Of a stretch of DNA of 64,000 bases, positions 60,295 to 64,000 are shown piece by piece. Below the pieces are notes generated by a model. It had not been told where the DNA came from. It searched no databases and saw only the letters and a list, made by a program, of their open reading frames with translations. The stretch covers positions 62,001 through 126,000 of the forward strand of contig NZ_AUDY01000015.1 in the NCBI RefSeq assembly GCF_000425705.1, in the 5' to 3' direction. Position numbers and translations under genes: made by a program. The DNA comes from Halobacillus kuroshimensis DSM 18393. GTDB taxonomy: Bacteria > Bacillota > Bacilli > Bacillales > Halobacillaceae. Position 1 is the stretch's first letter; each line of letters opens with the position of its first letter.

Positions 60295-61482
60295 TTACAA
60301 GAAAAGACCGGCAATTGTTGCAGAAAGCATAGATCCAAGCGTCGCACCGATCAAAAGCTTCAAACCGAAGCCTGATACGCGGCCGCCTTTTTCTGGATCG
60401 ATCCCCTGAACGGTACCAGCAATGATTCCGATGGAGGAGAAGTTGGCGAAACTTGTAAGGAAGACCGTCACGATACCCGCGGTTTTCGCAGATACACCGT
60501 CAAGCATAGACTGGAATTCAAGCATGGCTACGAATTCGTTGGTCACGATTTTCGTTCCCATAATCGCTCCGGCATCCAGAACCTCAGCTGCCGGAATACC
60601 CATCAACAGGCCGATAGGAGCAATGATATATCCAAGCAGCTGCTGCAATGTAAATCCGCTGAACAACGCACCGAACATTGCGTTAACCAATTCAAGGGAA
60701 GCAATGAAGGCAATCAGCATAGCCGCTACGATCAAGGCGATTTTACCACCATCAAGGGCTCCGTTACCCATGGCTTCAAAGAAACTCTTCGCATTGGAAA
60801 CATCCTGGATGTCAACTTTATCTTCTTCCTTGGACACTCGGACCGGTGCAATCAAGGAAGCGACGATCAACGCACTAAACATGTTTAACGGCAGTGCAAC
60901 AAGGATATATTGATCCGGGAGCATATTCAGGTAAGCCCCTACAATCGAAGCCGACACAGAACCCATCGCTGACGCACTCACAATATAAAGACGGTTGTCA
61001 TTCAAATTGTGGAACTGCGATTTAATCGCAATCAACGCTTCAGACTGACCGAAGAAAATACTGTTGACCGCGTTAAATGATTCGACTTTCGGAAGACCTG
61101 TGATTTTGGAAAGTCCCCAGCCGAGATACTTGATAATAAACGGAAGTATCTTCAAATACGTAAGAACAGACAAAATGGTAGCGAAGAAAATAATAAGAAG
61201 CAGTACGTTAAAGAAGAACACGCCGCCTTCTCCAACCTCTACACCACCAAGCACGAAGTTCACACCTTCTGTACCAAAGGCGATAAGCTTGTTAAAGCCC
61301 CAGGAAATACCGGTGATGATCGCCTCACCGATTTTGGTATTGAACATGAACCACGTAATCAGCAGCTGGACAGCGAGCATAATTCCAATGCCCTTAAAAT
61401 TGATATTTTTGCGGTCATTGGACATTAGAAAAGCGATTCCAATAATGACGGCAACTGCAAGAATTCCTAATAGAATATCCAT
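60295..61482 (-). CDS. nupC: CNT-family nucleoside transporter (NupC-like)
   Basis: A 395-residue transporter with about nine or ten helices. The conserved block FGQSEALIAIKSQFHNLNDNR near residues 146-166 (two parts) and GTKIVTNEFVAML near 315 match the NupC/CNT transport domain. It imports nucleosides with H+ or Na+. A cre-like site lies 41 nt before the ATG. B. subtilis NupC is 393 residues. Confidence 0.93.
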   Translation of the reverse strand: MDILLGILAVAVIIGIAFLMSNDRKNINFKGIGIMLAVQLLITWFMFNTKIGEAIITGISWGFNKLIAFGTEGVNFVLGGVEVGEGGVFFFNVLLLIIFFATILSVLTYLKILPFIIKYLGWGLSKITGLPKVESFNAVNSIFFGQSEALIAIKSQFHNLNDNRLYIVSASAMGSVSASIVGAYLNMLPDQYILVALPLNMFSALIVASLIAPVRVSKEEDKVDIQDVSNAKSFFEAMGNGALDGGKIALIVAAMLIAFIASLELVNAMFGALFSGFTLQQLLGYIIAPIGLLMGIPAAEVLDAGAIMGTKIVTNEFVAMLEFQSMLDGVSAKTAGIVTVFLTSFANFSSIGIIAGTVQGIDPEKGGRVSGFGLKLLIGATLGSMLSATIAGLFL

Positions 61483-61522
61483 GAAAAGTCCTCCCCCTCT
61501 ATTTTTGACAAAAAAGCTAAAA

Positions 61523-61536
61523 TGAAAATGCTTACA
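61523..61536. promoter_or_regulatory. Candidate CcpA cre site upstream of nupC
   Basis: TGAAAATGCTTACA matches the cre consensus at 13 of 14 positions (C to T in the core CG). It sits 41 nt before the nupC start. Seen by eye only. Confidence 0.5.
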
Positions 61537-61699
61537 TCTAGTAATTCCACTATGGATTTTATCAGGTTGTCAGACGTCATGCAAGGTTTATTTGTATGAA
61601 ATATAATACATTTCTGCTATTATTGTCGTTCTGTTGTGTAATATGTCGCATATTCTTAAAATTTATCCATACAATCAAGAAAAGTAAATAAACCATTTT

Positions 61700-62692
61700 T
61701 TAGGATTTTTGTATTTTTCTTAACAAAAATAGAAAATAAGGGGCTCCTATCACAGCTGTAAATATTCCGGCCGGGACCTCTGTAGGAGGAAACAAGCCCC
61801 TCCCCAGACTGTCCGCCGTCACAAGAAGAAGGGCTCCCGTTAAGGCGGAAGCCGGAAGCAGATACACATGCCTGTTCCCCACCATCTGCCTGGCAATATG
61901 AGGAGCAATCAACCCGACAAATCCAAGGGTTCCGACTACAGCCACAGAAGCCCCTGCCAGAACAACAGCCAGAGCAAGAAGAGACAGCCTCGCTTTTTGA
62001 ACCGGTTCTCCCAAGCCCTCAGCTACATCATCACCTAAGTTCAGGACATCCAGCTTCCTGGACAACAGCCATGCAGCAGGCGCCCCGATCAGAATAAACG
62101 GAACGAGCATAAGGACATCCGTCCAATCTTTCCCCCATACGCTGCCGGTCAGCCAGACGAGAGCTGCGTTCGTTTCCAATGGAAATTTGATGGTAAGAAA
62201 TTGAATGCCTGCCTGACACACCGCACCCAGAGCAATCCCTATTAAAGCGAGGGTTGCCGGCTGGACACCCCGCCTGAAAGCAAATACATACAGGCCAAGC
62301 ATGACGAGAGCGGCTCCTGAAAATGCCGCGGCCGGAAGCGCCAGTACCGGCAGGCCCGGGTACAACAGAATTACAGCGGCAGCAGCCAGGCCGGCGCCTT
62401 TCGTAATTCCGATTACATCAGGCGAGGCAAGCGGATTTCTGATGACACCCTGAAGAATGGCCCCGGATAACCCGAGCCCTGTTCCAGCTAACAATCCGAC
62501 CACAATACGTGGGAGACGGAAGTTTTCAATAATGTACGCCTGTCCTGACGCCTCTTTGCCAATGATATATTCAAAGATCCCTGCAGGACCGATCCATACC
62601 GCACCTATTCCTATCGATAAATAGGTCATGACCAACAGCAGCATCAGCAGCATCCCGAGCCATCTTTTTGGTGTTCGAATCAACGGGTTCAT
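61700..62692 (-). CDS. Siderophore ABC importer permease (FecCD), second subunit
   Basis: A 330-residue permease with nine or ten helices. The FecCD cores GAILQGVIRNPLASPDVIG near residue 79 and GTLGFVGLIAPHIARQMVG near 249 are present. It overlaps the preceding permease gene by 4 nt. Together with the partial binding protein the set resembles yfiY-yfiZ-yfhA, an importer for hydroxamate/citrate siderophores. The ATPase is not in the window. Confidence 0.93.
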   Translation of the reverse strand: MNPLIRTPKRWLGMLLMLLLVMTYLSIGIGAVWIGPAGIFEYIIGKEASGQAYIIENFRLPRIVVGLLAGTGLGLSGAILQGVIRNPLASPDVIGITKGAGLAAAAVILLYPGLPVLALPAAAFSGAALVMLGLYVFAFRRGVQPATLALIGIALGAVCQAGIQFLTIKFPLETNAALVWLTGSVWGKDWTDVLMLVPFILIGAPAAWLLSRKLDVLNLGDDVAEGLGEPVQKARLSLLALAVVLAGASVAVVGTLGFVGLIAPHIARQMVGNRHVYLLPASALTGALLLVTADSLGRGLFPPTEVPAGIFTAVIGAPYFLFLLRKIQKS

Positions 62693-63693
62693 CCGTTACG
62701 ACCTCCTCTGCCGGCCAGATATAAAAAGAATGGAGCACCTATGAGTGCGGTAACGATCCCCACCGGGGCTTCCCCTGGATAGGAAATAAACCGGGAGAGC
62801 ACGTCTGCAGACGTCAGCAGTACGGCTCCATAAAGCGCAGATACAGGCAGCAGGATCCGGTAATCAGGACCAAGAAGTTTACGGATTATATTCGGAATGA
62901 TCAATCCAATAAATCCGATCGGTCCGGCTACAGCTACGGATATACCCGCAAGGACAACGACCAGGAGAGCCGCCCCTCCCCGGATCCACCCGATTTTCTG
63001 CCCTAGTCCTTGAGCGACATCATCACCAAGACCGAGTGTCGTCAGCGGTTTGCCTAGTATACCTGCACCCGCTAACCCGACAGCGGCCCAGGGAAGAAGC
63101 AGGTTCACATCTGTCCATGTCCGTCCGTCAATCCCTCCGGCAAGCCAGAACAAAACATCTTCCGTCGATGTTTCATGAAACAATACAATGCCCTCAATCA
63201 TAGATGAAAGCAGAAGGTGGATGGTAATGCCGGATAAAGCGAGCTTTACAGGAGTCATCCCTCCTCCTGTTGAAGCCATATAATACACAGCAGCGCCACC
63301 GACTGCCGCCCCTAAAAAAGCCCCATAAACAAGCGTCCCAGCTCCTAACCCCGGAAAAAGGACGACACCAATCACAACCATCAGGGACGCCCCGGCATTT
63401 ACTCCGAAGACCTGCGGAGAGGCGAGCGGATTATTGGTAATCGCCTGCATGATGGCTCCTGCGGCAGCAAGACACATCCCGATCACAATGCCCGTCACCG
63501 CCCGCGGAAGACGGATAGTGTCTATGATGGAAGAGGCTTTACTTCCATCAGGGGAAAACAGAAGGCTCAATACCTCTGAAAAAGAGATCGCGTAAGCTCC
63601 AATACTTAAACTGGCCGTAAAACTGGCCAGCAGCAAAAGGATGCCTACTACGATGACCGTTCCTGTTTTAAAACGGTGTAAGGTTTGATTCAC
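62689..63693 (-). CDS. Siderophore ABC importer permease (FecCD), first subunit
   Basis: A 334-residue FecCD-type permease. AAGAIMQAITNNPLASPQVFG near residue 82-102 (two halves) and GPIGFIGLIIPNIIRKLLG near 257 are the core motifs. The GTG at 63693 follows AGAGGAGG with 7 nt spacing and replaces a slightly longer frame start. It forms an operon with the other permease (4 nt overlap). A terminator separates it from the binding-protein gene upstream, which may reduce its level. Confidence 0.92.
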   Translation of the reverse strand: MNQTLHRFKTGTVIVVGILLLLASFTASLSIGAYAISFSEVLSLLFSPDGSKASSIIDTIRLPRAVTGIVIGMCLAAAGAIMQAITNNPLASPQVFGVNAGASLMVVIGVVLFPGLGAGTLVYGAFLGAAVGGAAVYYMASTGGGMTPVKLALSGITIHLLLSSMIEGIVLFHETSTEDVLFWLAGGIDGRTWTDVNLLLPWAAVGLAGAGILGKPLTTLGLGDDVAQGLGQKIGWIRGGAALLVVVLAGISVAVAGPIGFIGLIIPNIIRKLLGPDYRILLPVSALYGAVLLTSADVLSRFISYPGEAPVGIVTALIGAPFFLYLAGRGGRNG

Positions 63694-63725
63694 ACGACAT
63701 CCTCCTCTTTCCTGCATCCTTACAT

Positions 63726-63755
63726 AAAAAAAGCGGAGGTATCCCTCCGCTTTTT
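63726..63755 (-). terminator. Hairpin between binding protein and permease genes
   Basis: Stem AAAGCGGAGG/CCTCCGCTTT followed by T residues on the minus strand. Such an intercistronic hairpin is common in siderophore operons and gives more binding protein than permease. Confidence 0.88.
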
Positions 63756-63757
63756 AC

Positions 63758-64000
63758 TTACTGACCCTCATAAAGATACTGAACGGCATCTTCTAAAATT
63801 TTCTCTGAAGAAATCAAGCCGCGGAAACGTGACCACATGTTGCGATCCACTTCATGGACTTCTCCATTTTTTACAGCGGATATGTCCCGGTACAATTCGC
63901 TGCCTTCCCATTCCGTAACAACCGTTTGATCACCTGAGGACATATGGAACATGACGTCAGGGTCAAACTCTACGAGCTGTTCCAGGTTGATTTTGTTGTA
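63758..64000 (-). CDS. Siderophore-binding lipoprotein, C-terminal part
   Basis: The last ~80 codons of an ABC receptor; the frame is open to the window edge (INLEQLVEFDPDVMFHMSSG), so the start lies outside. The tail KNGEVHEVDRNMWSRFRGLI near the end is typical of iron-siderophore binding proteins (FecB/FpuA class). It precedes the two permease genes and is the first of the importer set seen here. Confidence 0.86.
   Translation of the reverse strand, partial: YNKINLEQLVEFDPDVMFHMSSGDQTVVTEWEGSELYRDISAVKNGEVHEVDRNMWSRFRGLISSEKILEDAVQYLYEGQ

Overview
The window is a 64 kb chromosomal segment from an endospore-forming member of the Bacillaceae. A small acid-soluble spore protein, SpoVR, a YhcN/YlaJ lipoprotein, the SigI-RsgI pair and gene runs resembling Bacillus subtilis (yhaN-yhaO, yhaP-yhaQ, yhzD, yhaR, yheA-yheB; spoVR next to yhdB) support this. 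Proteins are fairly acidic, and the GC-rich palindromic repeats resemble those I associate with moderately halophilic relatives such as Halobacillus. The genus is an inference. I saw no phage, insertion sequence, CRISPR array, rRNA or tRNA. The region reads as ordinary core chromosome with scattered decay and small regulatory elements.

Layout. 1-7 kb: SbcCD-like yhaN/yhaO, a NatAB-like ABC exporter, yhzD, a crotonase, yheA and yheB. 7-14 kb: a CstR-like repressor, a PucR-type regulator, the sugar-ABC ATPase MsmX with a cre site, an SASP with a sigma-G promoter, fumarase, a probable small RNA, a truncated MFS gene, an NAD(P)-binding protein and a VanY-type carboxypeptidase. 14-24 kb: IDEAL protein, WrbA, CDF efflux, GNAT, a Gly/Pro-rich protein, AzlCD, a tyrosine-type T-box controlling an NhaC-family transporter, an MBL hydrolase, a BtuF-like protein, an alpha/beta hydrolase and a DUF2268-like protein. 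24-36 kb: cold-shock protein, a pair of 122-bp palindromic repeats, methionine aminopeptidase, acetyltransferases, a YthPQ-like ABC exporter, UspA, SulP, a DMT exporter, an S66 peptidase and a repeat-rich non-coding block. 36-48 kb: a benzil-reductase-like SDR, YczE, D-amino acid aminotransferase, SpoVR, a GNAT gene killed by a nonsense codon, sporulation lipoprotein, YhdB, a TetR/SDR pair, a flavoprotein disulfide reductase with DUF1499, and sigI-rsgI. 48-64 kb: an HtrA-like protease, DUF389, aldo/keto reductase, HelD, a small operon with an anti-sigma-type ATPase, MurG, MATE, aldehyde dehydrogenase, a mini M50 protease, a NupC-type transporter and a siderophore ABC importer that runs off the end.

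Most genes are single or in two-gene operons bounded by clear intrinsic terminators, many of them shared by convergent genes. The main themes are transport (ABC, MATE, SulP, CDF, CNT, DMT), envelope stress and wall metabolism (SigI/RsgI, VanY, S66, MurG, HtrA), sporulation, and redox/aldehyde detoxification. I found no clear new multi-gene system. The best leads are the covarying 122-bp repeats, the unassigned structured small RNA near 12.1 kb, the tyrosine T-box/NhaC unit, the orphan anti-sigma-like ATPase with its membrane partner, and several enzymes whose catalytic residues are gone.
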